Origin: Eretmocerus hayati
Lineage: Eukaryota > Arthropoda > Insecta > Hymenoptera > Aphelinidae
Length of the DNA: 64,000 nucleotides
Direction: 5' to 3'
Assembly (NCBI GenBank): GCA_029851415.1
Contig: CM056743.1
Location: 25,458,905-25,522,904, forward strand
Part shown: positions 23,301 to 35,718 of the stretch, in pieces
How the letters are laid out: each line of letters begins with the position of its first letter
Position numbering within the stretch: the first letter of the stretch is position 1
The notes under the pieces: model-generated
Told to the model about the DNA's origin: nothing
Databases searched by the model: none
The model's input: the letters and a program-made list of their open reading frames with translations, nothing else
Made by a program: the position numbers and the translations under genes

Positions 23301-24611
23301 CGATTTCTGTAAAAGAATAAAAAGATTCTGAGAAAATACCGTGAACTGAAAGATTTTCAAAATCTTAATGATCCACCTCAGTATATCACATGTTCTGACA
23401 ATATAAATGCCATTTGTAATGCCAGAAGCGATTACCCAGTGAACGTATTGAAAAGGATGGAATATTTTTCGGGAGGGAATCATCAACTTATTCCGAAACT
23501 GGAGATTCGGAAAAATTATTTCGAGCCACCAGAAACTTGAAATCAGACGCTAGTCATAGATGTTAGGGATCATACTCTCACCTTGATATTTATCAGCAAT
23601 TTCAGAGTCCTTCTGTAATTGATCAATGCTCCCAGCTTTCTTCAAAGTTTTGATGAATACACTCAAAAGAAACGGGATCAGCCGAAGCTTTTCGAATAAG
23701 CCGGCTTCATTCATTTTCAACAATATAGAACATTCCATATCATGGTATTCACTCCACGCTTCATTTTTACATTTTTCAGAGCAATAAATTCGCCAAGAAC
23801 AATCATCACATGGAAAAGCTGTCCACAAATAGTTCCAACAATGAGAACAGTACATGTACCTTCTTGAATCATCCATCATAAAATTCATGTATGGCTTCTC
23901 AACAAAAACTATTTCTCCAGGCTCAAAATCCCGTGCAGCAACTAAATGTCTTCCATGTTTTACATCATATTTCATTTGTACATGATTCCATATATCGATT
24001 TCATCTGCTTTTGTTGTAATTCGGGATGACTCCATCATTCGTCGATTTCCTTTTGGTCTATTCAGTTCATCAGCATCAATCCGTGATTGCGTTTGATTTA
24101 TGAGATCATTCATTTTCTTTTTCATTTCCTCTGAATCGCTCATTTTGGCAAAAGTAAACTTGGCTTTTGCTAAAAAATTCCTATTTTCGCACGAGCCTAA
24201 AGCTGTGTAACAATCTGCTTTCCTGCACAATAATTTGACTTTCAATTGGGCTGATTTTGTAATTTTCAAAGCCTTGTCAATTTCGGTAAGGGATTCATCA
24301 TATTTTTTTATGTGTCGGAGGAGCGCAGATTTATTCCCAAAAGCTGTTGCGAGTTCCTCAGACTCGTTTGGGGCGAATGCGATGCTTCGATTGTAAAGAT
24401 GCATGACTTTATGGTGTAATGCGTGATCATGCTCAGGTTTGGTGAAAAGTAAATTTCCTTCTTCTCTTGCATCCTCTGAGATATTTCCGTCCTTAAAACC
24501 TTTTTCTTCTGTATTATTAATACTCCATAAATCGAACAGTTCGACCATCACATTTTGATATGTTACCATATCTTTCAAATGATTCTTCATTATCTGCTTC
24601 AGTTCATCCAT
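20355..24611 (-). CDS. SET and MYND domain-containing protein 4-like (gene B)
   Basis: Five exons: 23582-24611, 21218-21489, 20940-21140, 20706-20852, 20355-20627; 640 residues, uninterrupted. The ATG gives MDEL, matching MDDL of gene C. TPR region about 47-150; SET entry [15 protein letters not shown] near 219-233; complete MYND finger 255-294; exon 3 opens with the shared LVDPCE motif; post-SET CDCQAC lies in exon 4; the HFPMPS C-terminal motif is in exon 5. The NHSC position reads TTTC (Cys474), so the residues that hold S-adenosylmethionine are replaced. Intron 1 is 2092 bp and carries the composite microsatellite element at 21773-22354; the other introns are 77-87 bp. A CAG acceptor at 24701 hints at a spliced leader exon. 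Role as a methyltransferase or as a TPR/MYND adaptor is inferred. Confidence 0.9.
21773..22354. mobile_element. composite element: TIRs, GGTTGAA palindromes, GGAT microsatellite
   Basis: Left end CACCGTAAAAAATT and right end the complement of CACTGTAAAAAATT, both next to AA. Inside each end lie GGTTGAA/TTCAACC palindromes. The middle is a GGAT-rich run (about 21870-22005) facing an ATCC-rich run (about 22005-22190), so the whole can fold on itself. CACTG starts are found in Chapaev/CACTA-like DNA transposons; the family is not certain. It lies in intron 1 of gene B. Confidence 0.7.
22600..22930. repeat. dispersed repeat fragments in intron 1 of gene B
   Basis: Shares GTAGCTCGCTTCTG and a GGCCTGGGCCACAGGCGAAGG-like segment with 7500-7630 and 62405-62465, followed by a TTTTTCGACAAACTGTG / TGTCGAAAAA inverted pair. 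Family unknown. Confidence 0.45.
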
Positions 24612-24744
24612 TTTCGTTCTCTATATGAGTTAGACTTCGGCAAATAGAAAACGATAAGCGCTTCAGCTTACGGAGCTTTCAAAATCGATGGATTCTATTC
24701 CTGCACACGAAGAAGAAAAAATAATGTATACGAGTAATTACTAT

Positions 24745-24888
24745 AGGTCTCCACTATAGGGAATCCAGCCTGCGCACAGGAGCTCTGAGCACCTTCGGGC
24801 GGAGTACCCGGTACACTCCAGGCACTTGTTGATGTAATAATCAATCTGGTATTGAAATCAAATCAAATCAAATCAAAATTTCGTGGAA
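24745..24888 (+). mobile_element. possible LINE/SINE 3' end with AATC tail
   Basis: A moderately GC-rich stretch with GAGTACCCGGTACACTCC ends in a run of AATCA units after TCTGGTATTG. A short repeated tail of this type is common at the 3' end of non-LTR retroelements. No reverse transcriptase frame is present. Confidence 0.4.
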
Positions 24889-26790
24889 ATTTCAATATTT
24901 GGTAGTCAAAAATGTGCCAACCTCAAAACTGATTTCCGAAGGTTCTAAGATGTATTTTTCGCCTTTTTAAACATAAAAAGTAAGAATTAACTCACAAACC
25001 CAAACATAAAAAGTTTCACTCATCAGTACCACGAGTATAGCACGGCACGGTGTTCCTTAAAATTTTAATTAAAATTAAAAAATTTCAATGAATTAATATG
25101 AAATTTCCGCGGAAAATTTATTTTATTCATGCGTCATGTTGTTTCTATGGTAAGTGATCGTATTATTGATTAGAATTCGATTTTTTGACGAGTTTTGATG
25201 TCGAGAAAAAAATTAAAAATTTTTCACCTCAAAAAATTCGAAATTTTTTTTTTTTCTTAATGTCCACGTGAGCGATTTTAATTTCAATTGGATATTGTTT
25301 TTTACAACATAAACTACTATTTAGAACTGATTATGCCAGGGGGGGATCTTCAGGTTCATTAAAAGATGGTTCAGGAACACCGTGACGGACAATGCACTTG
25401 TAAGACATTTTGAAACATGACACGGAACCTGAAATTTGTCACTAAAATTAATGTCATGGCTCAACTTCCACGGTTTTGGGGGTTTGGAGTTCTGATTTGG
25501 TCACCATATAGTTCGAAAAAAGCCGGCTAAGAACTTTTTAGTCTTGTGTTCAACGATCACCCTAATAGTGAGACACGGACCTGACATAAAAATTTAGCAA
25601 AACTAGATTTTCGCGGAAAAGTACTCCACAAAGAGCGAAAATCAATTTTTTTTCGATACTTTGGGGCATGAAAAAGTTGTGCCCGACGGAAGAAAAAGAT
25701 GGCGCGGAAAGGTCTGGAATTAGGCAATTTCACTTTTATCGAAGAAAATGGAATGAGTAAAATTGTGAGCAAATTTGTGCCTCAGTATAAGTGCCCACTC
25801 CACAAAAAATGGTATTTTGTGGGGTGAGCACTTATATATAAGTATGAGTAGTTCTGCGGAAACTTCGATATTTGGGGGTCAATAATGTGCCAGCGCTAAA
25901 TCTCTCTTCCGAAGGTTCTAAGATGTGTTTTTCGACTTTTTGAAACATATAAAGTATGAATAAACTCGCGCACGAATGTAAATTTTTCCACTCATATAAG
26001 TACCATAAGGATAGCACCGAGAGATGCGGTAGAGTCACACGGACCTGACATTCTGAAGCAACACACGGACTTGACATTTCGTTACTAAAATTGATCTCAC
26101 GGCCAAACGGTTTGACTTACAGTCTTGGGGTTTGAAAGAGGTTCATTTAGCCACCAAATACTTTGTAAAATCTTGACTAGGACCTCCGGGGTCATGCGTT
26201 TAAGTGTCGCACAGTTGCGCACGGACCTGACATAAAAATTGAGCAAAACTAAATTTTGGTGGAAAAACTGCTCTGCAAAGTGCGAAAATAAATTTTTTTC
26301 GATACTTTGGGTCATGGAAAAGTTGCGCCTGACGATTTACTTTGAGAATAAATTGGTGCGGAAAAGCCTGGAACGAGGCAAATTCACTTTTATCGAGAAA
26401 AACTGAGGGAGTAAAATTTTAAGTGAAAATGCGCCACAAAATGTATGTGCTCAGCGCACACACAAAAAGTGGTCTTTAGGCTCTCATTAGCAATGAGATT
26501 TGGTGCTTAATACCATGATATTTGATGTACTTATTGCCCGCCCGAATCCCGAACGAGTTCTACTGCGGCGCCTCACACTCACAAAGGTCGAAATAATAGA
26601 AAACCCACGCGGCACGGACCTGACATTTTGACCCTTTTTTCGATTGTAGTTTTTTTGGGTCGCCCTGGATCAGAGAACTAATGATTGCAACAAAAAGAGC
26701 ACAAAAAAGTACATTGAAAATGACTTTTGTAAATGTTTCCTCAAGCGTTTTAAGGGTTCGTACAAGCTGGCACACGTTATTTAAATGAAT
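24880..26790. repeat. diverged tandem CGGACCTGACA repeats
   Basis: Long similar blocks recur: TTCCGAAGGTTCTAAGATGT at about 24940 and 25907; CACGGACCTGACATAAAAAT at about 25573 and 26218; and CGGACCTGACATTTTGACCC at about 26616, which returns in altered form at 30955. The distance between matches varies (about 630-975 bp). No conserved frame. Confidence 0.65.
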
Positions 26791-26799
26791 TCAAAGTTT

Positions 26800-28440
26800 C
26801 CACGGAGGTACTCAATTCATTCTACGTACTAGAACTCCAAAACGCGCGCGTTGCGCGCGGATGGTTACGATGACTTAAAGTTCTGGAACATACGGCAAAA
26901 GCTATTTTTTTGAAAAAAAATTATGTAGGTATATATGGTACCAGAAAAGAGCAAAAATGATATAGTATAAGAATATGGAATGGAAATGTCAATCATCTAT
27001 ATGTTTATCTATCTAACATGCCTCAAAACCGAAATTCATGGATTGCTGATTCAAAGATTCACGACTGTCTGAGGGACTTTTCGAATAATCTCAAAAAACT
27101 ATTCGATCTACAAAGTGCGCGCGCTGCGCGCGCATGGTTCAACCACCCGTATGGTGTGGGGTCAAAAAACTATCGAGTTTTTATGAAATATTATTAAGGG
27201 ACAAAGATCAATTTGAGAACTGGAGAATTGAGCTCAAATCCAAAATCAATTATTCAAATTTATGCAACGCTTGTGCATGAAAATTTCAATTTTCACGTGG
27301 AATATGTGGGTTTCCAATTCGATTGAGATTTTCAAAGGTTTTCACTCATTTTTGGGATGGAGACATATTTCTGTCCTCCTCCTTCTCCTCCTCTAAGTCA
27401 GCTATAAAGGAGGAGAAAACATTTTTCAAGGATATGCACAAAGATCAGCCAATCAGCCTGTGTGAAGCGAGAATTTCTAGAATGCTTCTGTAGAAATTAA
27501 ATGAAAAATTTTCGATCGATTATTTGAAATTCAATTGATCATCATCAAGAAATGAGAAAGTTATTGAACCTCCTACAATTTGAAAAAATACATTATTCAC
27601 AAATAAAAAATTCCTCTAGCCATTCGGTCCAATTCAGTGCCATCCACCAACTTAAAAGTTGTTTTACGCATTAGAACTTGAAGAATTATATTCACAAATC
27701 AGAAACTTTTCTAAAAATGATGTAAGGATATTCAACATTCACAAACAGCATTTCAGTTGATCTACCTCAATCACAAAATCTTATACACGCAATTTAAGAA
27801 TTATGTTGAAACATTCATCATTCACGAAAAAATTCTATTCAATCTACCCCATCAAAAAAACAGTATAGATGCAACTTTGAAGTTTGTAACAATCGTTTTG
27901 AGAATTTAGATCAGCGTTCCTGAGATCTTTTCGATCGTTGAAGGAAGATGAAATATCAGAAAATAAATCTTCAAATGATCACCATTAATTAACCTCATTA
28001 TTACACGGGATATCCGATATTCCTGTAGCCGGTCATGCAGCAATCTACTTTTCTATCACTCATTTAGCGCACGAATCGCAATCCGATTAATACAAGCGCA
28101 GGTGTAATAAATCCCGATATGATGCGCAGGCGCGACGATCATCTGCTCGATGTTGACAACGAAGCAGACAGAACTGGATAGAACAGAACGCTACAGTGCA
28201 TGAGTTCAGGTGCTTGAAACTCATCATTACTTTCCTTTCGATAAGTTGGAAATAATCAACAGAGATAATAGTTCGGCTGTGTAGATCGCATAATTCGATA
28301 CTTTCAACTATATTGATCCACCTATAAATACATACAAATAATACGATGTCATTAATCCACAGCAACACACATTGAGATGACTCGTAAGTGGCGCGCGAAA
28401 TCTCGATCGGAACGCCTCAAATCTCGAATATCGAAGTTAT
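26800..28440. other. intergenic, no gene recognised
   Basis: Holds two short CG palindromes (CGCGCGTTGCGCGCGG near 26845, GCGCGCGCTGCGCGCGC near 27117) similar to those that begin the array at 28440. Otherwise AT-rich with no supported gene. Confidence 0.5.
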
Positions 28441-30860
28441 CCATTAATAATATAAGACTAGGAATTTAAGACGCGCGCAAGCGCGCGGATTTGTTATTTT
28501 TGATTTGTTATTGTTACCCGTGATTTCGCTATTGTTGCCTGCGATTCCTTTCCTGAATCTACGATGAACAAGTGTTCGCGCCACCGCTCGAACAGGAACA
28601 GCAGGATTCCCCCGCGCGCGCACTCTCCGGAAATCCCCTCCCCTTTGATTGAGAGAGCCATGGATGGATTGTATTTGCTATTTTCGATTTGTTATCGTTA
28701 CCCGCGGTTTCGTTAATGTATCCTGCGATTCCATTTCTGAATCTACGATACACGGTTCATTGAGGATGAAAAAACCTTGATTCAGTTATATATTTTCACG
28801 GATACAGACCGGAGACAATCGCGCGCGCGATAGTACTTTGCCCACTCGTACGTTCTCCGGATCATACTTGTTCCATTTGAGTTTTCGCGCCACGTCGCTC
28901 GAACAGAAACAGCAGGATTCCCCCGCGCGCGCACTCTCCGGGAATCCCCTCCCCTTTGATTGAGAGAGCCATATGGATGGATCGTGGAGACGTCTAACTT
29001 GTGTCTTCTGGTGGCGCCTGCGTGGCCGATGTATAGTTTAGCCAAGCATGGTCAACAGGGCTACATACAGTAATATCAGACTTAACCCATGAATTGGCAC
29101 CAATCAGCGCGGGGACACTCACACCAATGCGATTTCACACACGTTACACACTCTTGCGAACTCGCGAGATTTCACACCGACGACGATCAGCTGATCTTCG
29201 ACCAACGACTTTCGATTAAATGCGGAATAGGATAGGGACTAGGAACTGGACACGCGCGCAAGCGCGCGGATAAGATATTGTTACCCGCGATTCCGTTGTC
29301 GTTGCCCGCGATTTCGTTATCGGACCCGAGATTTCGTTGTTGTCATTTTCTGTACTTTCCTATGATGTAGGCTATTGGAATGGTCCTGAGGTTGAGCAGA
29401 ACTCAATTCTGTGATGTTTTTCCACACCAGAACCAACCCAATAAATAATCACGGGCGCAAGACCATGCGTTGTGGCAGTATTTGATTCCGCTCGAGCGCT
29501 CGCCGGACTCTTTTGTTTTAATCTCCGCGCCACGTCTCCTAGCCACACTAACCTGAGGAAGTGGACACGCGCGCAAGCCCGCGGATAAGTTATGTTACCC
29601 GCGATTCATTTTTCGTTGCTCGCGATTCCGTTATCGCACCTGTCACTACGCCATAACCAGCTCAATGAATAACCACGCATTGTGGCAGTATTTGATTCCG
29701 CTTGTGCGCTAATCGGGCTATCTAATTCCATTTTGATATTCGCGCCACACCGCCTGAACAGAAACAGCAGGAATCTCACCGCGCGCGCACTCTCCGGAAT
29801 CTCTTGCACCTCGATTGAGTCGAGCGGCGGGGATTTCGCGTCTTCTGCTGGCGCCCGCGTGGCCGATACGATACAGTTTTATCGAGCTGAAACCACCGTG
29901 AACTGGCACCAATCAGCGCGAGAGCACTCACACCAGAGCGACCTCACACACGTTACACACTCTCGGGAATCTGCGAGATTCCTCACGGACGGGAATCAGC
30001 TGATCTTCGAGCGGGACCGCGTCGACTTCGACCATCGAGATTTCGACCACTAGCGGATTAAGATAGGGACTAGGAACTTAAGACGCGCGCAAGCGCGCGG
30101 ATTTGTTTTTCTTGATTCGTAGTTGTTACCCGCGATATCGCTATTGTTGCCTGCGATTCCTTTCCTGAATCTACGATGAACGAGTTTTCGCGCCACATCG
30201 CTCGAACAGGAACAGCAGGATTCCCCCGCGCGTGATCTCTCCGGGAATCCCCTCCCCTTTCATTCAGAGAGCCATGGATACATTGTATTTGCTATTTTCG
30301 ATTTGTTATTGTTACCCGCGATTTCGTTATTGTCGCCTGCGATTCCGTTCCTGATTTTACGATAAACGACTTTTGAGGACGAACAGACTTCGATTCGGTG
30401 ATTCATTTCCATGGAATATGGACCGAAGACAACCGTGCGCGCGATGGGATTTTGCCCACTCGTACGTGCTCCGGATCATGTTTTGGTTCATTTGAGTTTT
30501 CGCGCCACATCGCTCGAACAAAAACAGCAGGATTCCCCCGCACGCGCACTCTCCGGGAATCCCCTCCCCTTTGATTGAGAGAGCCATATGGATGGATCGT
30601 GGAGACGTCTAAATTGTGTCTTCTGCTGGCGCCTGCGTGGCTGATGTACAGTGTAAACATCCAAAATCGGGCTACACATATACGGTTTTACCAAACTAAA
30701 TCTGTATCAAGGCACCAATCAGCGCGGAGACACTCACACCAATGCGATTTCACACACGTTACACACTCTTGCGAACTCGCGAGATTTCACACCGACGGCG
30801 ATCAGCTGATCTTCGACCAACGACTTTCGATTAAATGCGGAATAGGATAGGGATCGACCC
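28440..30860. repeat. GC-rich irregular tandem array
   Basis: A CGCGCGCAAGCGCGCGGAT palindrome recurs at about 28472, 29252, 29567 (one change) and 30083. A second block with CAGCAGGATTCCCCCGCG and CTCTCCGGGAATCCCCTC recurs at about 28600, 28912, 30216 and 30526, with a variant near 29767. A third block with CAGCTGATCTTCGA recurs at 29190, 29998 and 30804. Units are therefore rearranged rather than regular. CpG is abundant, unlike the surroundings. No conserved open frame. Confidence 0.75.
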
Positions 30861-30939
30861 CCCCCCCCTCCCACCCCGAACGAGCCCCATCATGGATCCA
30901 TCGCGACACTTCACACACATGAATTCATGTCTTAAGACA

Positions 30940-31115
30940 AAAAATGACATGACACAAAACTGACATTTTGACCCGTATTTTAATGATAATTTCTTTAAAG
31001 TTACTTTGGATCAAACAACTGACGGTCGCGCCAAAAAGAGAGCCAAAAAATATCTCAAAAATAGATTGTATAGTTTTCCAACAAGCATTTTAAAGGTTTG
31101 TATGAGCAGGCACAC
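30940..31115. repeat. outlying CTGACATTTTGACCC repeat copy
   Basis: Similar over about 170 bp to 26616-26780 (GACATTTTGACCC, then GGATCA, then GAGCA/TGGCACAC-like end). The GC-rich array lies between the two copies. Confidence 0.55.
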
Positions 31116-32477
31116 ATTTTTCAAAGTTTCGGAATTATTATTCTCATATCATATTCGGAATAAATCTAACATTCGAGAATACTAATTGAAATTGGATCGA
31201 ATACATTCTTCACAAGGACTATTTTAATGTAACTTCAGCTCCAATGTGTGAAAATTGAAATATAACCATTGGCTCAGTTTTAGAACCATTTTTTAGAATT
31301 TGCATGAGCAATATTCGTGTGGTAGTACCATATTGTCGCTCCTACAAAGAACTACAACATCTTAGGCGAATGTGTTACTTAGTCTTCGTGTGTGAGATTG
31401 AGATGAGAAGTTTTTCGTAGGGGGTGACGATACTATGATCTCAGCCCTTGAAATGATTAATTTTCTGGAGACATGATATAAATCTTTTCGAGAAACATGA
31501 TTCAGATGAAAAAATTTAATTAATCAGTTTCTCGATCAGTTATCTCTTTAATTTCTGTCTAATACATATTGCAGATGGAGCATTTTCGGCCAAGTTTCGA
31601 GAGATTATTTTAGTTTTTTTTTCTCAGTGGATCAAAGAGTTTTGGAGGCAATCTTCGTTTGCGATATAACCAAATCAGATACAATGTTTTTTATCTTGAA
31701 GAGTCTTCATGAGACGTTACCGTGAGCCAACTTTTCTACTATGGAGATGTCATATCATGAGGAATACTTATTGATAATAGAGGAACGCGTTTGAATTGAT
31801 ACTTTATGGGATGGTTTTCGTGAAGAACAAAGTTTTCGGCACGAGCGACGCGGCATATACTATAATTAGCGGTCTGATTTTCACAAGAATCAGCTGATCG
31901 AGTAGTGCGGACCAAAAATATCGAAAAATATGCATCAAAGTCCTTCTGGCGAATGACAGATCACATTATTGGCATACATTAATTGATGCCCTTCTGATAC
32001 TTATCGCGTCTTTTTGCTGGCCACGGTCGTGTAGGAATGACATCTGCAGACCACCGCAAGCGCAGCAGACGAAAATCACCGAATGTTGATGTTGACTGAA
32101 TACCATGCATTGATCGTTCGTTGGTGTAATCAACGCAAACTGACGCAAATCACGACACAAATGCACTTCGTGGAGTGAGTTATCTAATTTGCACAGAATA
32201 TTACATTTATCATACTAAAAGCAACGCATGGAATTGAATCGTTGATCCGATATTCGATAGTCGTTTTGATCGAATAGGTTGAAATCGTTGGATATATAGA
32301 TCAAAGTACCCGTTTGTACACATTTTTCATCGATGCGATTATTGCTGATTCGAAAAGAAGTTCAAAAATCGATGCTCAAGTCAAACGAGAAGAGTTTTGC
32401 CATAACTTAGATGAATAACAATACTTATAACGCCTCCCTCGGAGGTTAGGTACCATGTTACTTTCTGTGACAGAATC
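31116..32477. other. intergenic, no gene recognised
   Basis: AT-rich, no supported frame. A GCAGACCACCGCAAGCGCAGCAGACG patch near 32045 is more GC-rich but matches nothing I recognise. Confidence 0.45.
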
Positions 32478-34353
32478 CCAAGGCTGGAATTCATAGTCGT
32501 TTTTCGGAGCAAACTTTAGCTCGGTCGGTAACAGCCAATTTCCTACCTTTGCTGGAAGGACGCTATCATCAAAAGAATAAGCTTGTAAAGCAGACGACAG
32601 AACGTGGGATTGCGAACAAGCGATTTGACAGCAGGGAAATGTTATGAATTTTCCTTGATTTTCAGATTGTGCGTGGACAATTTACTTTTTCTATCCAGGA
32701 AAAACCATCAGAGAGAGCGAAAGAACGACCTCTCTTTATTTTTCACTGCTATAAGATAGATGAAAATTGAATATTCTTTATGCCTAACATATTTTGGCAA
32801 GGAACGGATAATAATTGTTGCCCAGAGGCAATGTGTGGTCTACATTGTGTGGTTATCAATAGAGTCTCTGATTATCCTTGAGAGAATGCTCTTATTTTGT
32901 ATATGAGTTGATTATTTATATTATTTTATTGCTCTTGTTTTGCTCTTATTTTGTCATATCAAAAATGAATTTTGAGGATCTCTATGGAAAAAGTCCTCAT
33001 GTTCAACAATTCATATGATGGTGAGACTGAAAATTTTCAGATGATGAAGGCGTCTACTAGCATTCTTGCTAAGGAGTTTATAGGAAATGAATTTATCTGA
33101 TGACTTGATTGATTTTTTGCTGTTTTGTGAGAGTTGTCGCACCAACTTCTCCATTGGTGGAACAATTCTAATGGTGGTGAGACCAATGTGTTTTTAAATT
33201 CCAACATAGATGTTTGATCAGGGAATAATAGAGGAAAGTCACAATATTCTGAGGCGATACTGTTCCATCATTCATTATTCTGTTAGTCAGAAAGTACAGT
33301 AACAAGATTACAACAAGATTACCCCAATAATTTGAGTACTGACATGCGAGTTGTAAGAAAGATTCTCGCCTAGTTTTTGTTGATTACTGAAAGGAATTTC
33401 AAAAACTGTCTGGTCTTTTGTAGGAGCTTTCAAGCTTTGAGTTACAATAAAGCATGAACTTATTTCTGAGTAGGAAAAATTCAATTGAGTGTAAGGCACA
33501 ACAAAGAATGTGCCATGCAATGGAATGAAATTTTCACCTTCTGGATGATACCTTCTTGCCAAAATTTAACACAGGCATAAACATCAGAACATTGAGAAAT
33601 ATAAGGTGGTATGTAAATTTCTCCGGCACATCTGATTTTACTTCAAACTCTTGATAAATGAAATTAACCAAGAGTTTGAACATTCGGTAAATGAAGTTCA
33701 GAATGATAACTTGGAAAGTGAGACGCAAAGCCTGATGAAAATCTTCAGAAGTTCTTGATTCGCCTCATGAAATTGAACTCGAAGACTTTTTCCACAAAGC
33801 TCTTCAGAGTTCATTTCTCATGTGGCTAAGACAAACATTCCCTGAGAAGTAAGGGCACACTTTATTTCCAAGCAATGTGTAGCTTACGGTTTTTGACCCC
33901 AATTAATTATCGATTTTAGGCCAAAATCATTTGCATCAAGAAATTGAGAGATTTTCATCAATTTTGATGAAAATAAAAATGATATAACACGGCTAGCCGT
34001 GTTATTATATCCTGAAATAGCTATTTTAATTTTAGAAGGAGAGATAGAAGAGAGTTTATTCTTTAAGCTCTCTCATGCAAGCTTGGCAGATCCAACAAAA
34101 TGTGAGATTCACGGTTTTCGTCGGACAAAGAAACATAACCGACCGCACAGAATCTGAAAATCGAGGGAAACCCCATGAAAACTCATAACATTTCCCTGCT
34201 GTCAAATCGCTTGTTCGCATTCCCACGTTCTGTCGTCTGCTTTTACCAGCTTATCTTTTGATGATAGCGTCCCTCCAGCAAAGGTAGGAAATTGGCTGTT
34301 ACCGACCGAGCAAAAGTTTGCCCCGAGAAACGACTATGAATTCCAGCCCAAGA
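32478..34353. mobile_element. element with ~210-bp terminal inverted repeats
   Basis: Arms at about 32478-32682 and 34140-34353 mirror each other (GGAATTCATAGTCGTTT; TTGGCTGTTACCGACCGAG on the right arm; CAAATCGCTTGTTCGCA). Between them are about 1.46 kb of AT-rich sequence with only short minus-strand frames (33308-33562, 33534-33728) that I cannot assign. This could be a transposon whose gene has decayed, or cargo captured between two copies. Confidence 0.7.
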
Positions 34354-34804
34354 GGGGTAATATTCTCAGGAGGAAAAGCTGCAGCTAAGCTATATATTAA
34401 ATTCTTACTAACCTCAGAATGATCAAGAATATTCAAGAATATTGCAGGTTTTGATAAGTGTCTATTCGCTATCCAATCGACACTTGTTGCTTTTCTAGTA
34501 GGGAGTTCTCTCTACCCTCCCTATTTTTTTCTAGACTGTCAGCTGACCTCTAAGTACTTTTGCGAGTGACAACCATCATCATTCGTGATCCAAAATTCCT
34601 CCAGAATATATGCACTCTTATTGGATCCTCAATATCTCTACTTCTGCCAACTTCTGTTCACGTCTCTTCAACTTTTTCGATCAAAAGATCTCCGAGACAG
34701 CTGATGAAGCGATTTGATTTATAAATTGGTTATAACCACTGCACCGTGCAGTCTGCACGCAACACGCAACTCAACGAATTTCTTCTGTGTCGCTGTTGCA
34801 TGCG

Positions 34805-35715
34805 TGACCCCCCCCCCCCCCTCCGCTCATCAGTGCCTGACATGGTGTCCTGAATGATTGTAGGCCAGTAATTCTAGACTTCGAACTGTGCATGACACGG
34901 ATCTTTACGGAACTGTACGCGCGGCCGTGCATTTCCGTAAACTTCCGTATACCCGCCGTATACTGATTTTTCATGGGAGCGGCACGACCGTATAGTTCTC
35001 GTAAACTTCCGTGCACTTTACGTATGTTTGAGGATGATGTTTATCACAAGCTACCATAACCTCGTTTTCGTAGGAGAGATCAAAGTATCTTTCTATATAA
35101 TTCCTCACATCATCAATTCGAGTAGTTGAGTATTGTGGACTGTGGAAATGTGATTTATTTTGTTCCCATTTGTAAACATGCCCATATACGAGTGGTAAAA
35201 TATTTCATGTCTATCGTTCAGGTTAATTCGGAAAAAAGTTACAGTGGAGTGGAATAGCGAACTGCCTATATTATAGGTTAGGAAACACCAAACTAGTTAT
35301 AATCGCTTTCCTCGTAGCTTCTACAGCGGAGGCTTCAACCACATGTTATTATCTTTCGCTTCAAATAAAGTAGATATATGAGAATCTATTCTATACTAGA
35401 ATTAATACATTAGCTACCAGAGAATGATTGTTCTTGGTATAGAGCTCGTAGCTCGATTGCTCGAGTAATAGTGATTCTGCTATCATTATCTGCATTGTAT
35501 ATGCGAGTCTACTGCAACATAACCTCACCCGTGGTGACGGAACCTCCATGCAGTTGCCGGAAAGTTTCCGTGCACCCCCCGGAGTCTACTCTCCGGCAAG
35601 TTCACGCTTCGCGTTTGTTCCCCTTTACGCGCCTTTACGGTTCCGGATACGGGGCGTTCACGCGGTCTCCGGAGCCGGACCCGGGGCGTATACGCTCCGT
35701 AAACTAATTTCTACT
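34805..35715. repeat. poly-C tract and TTCCGTAAAC-rich blocks
   Basis: A C-tract (34807-34820) precedes a block with several TTCCGTAAACTTCCGTATAC-like words (34885-35030). A related GC-rich block lies at 35535-35715 (TTTCCGTGCAC, CTCCGTAAACT), with AT-rich sequence between. Origin unknown. Confidence 0.45.
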
Positions 35716-35718
35716 CGG

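Noticed and set aside
28559..30850. Arg-rich frames of 64-123 codons in the GC-rich array
   Set aside because: The same frames reappear with each repeated block, on both strands, with no recognisable domain; they follow from GC-rich repeats.
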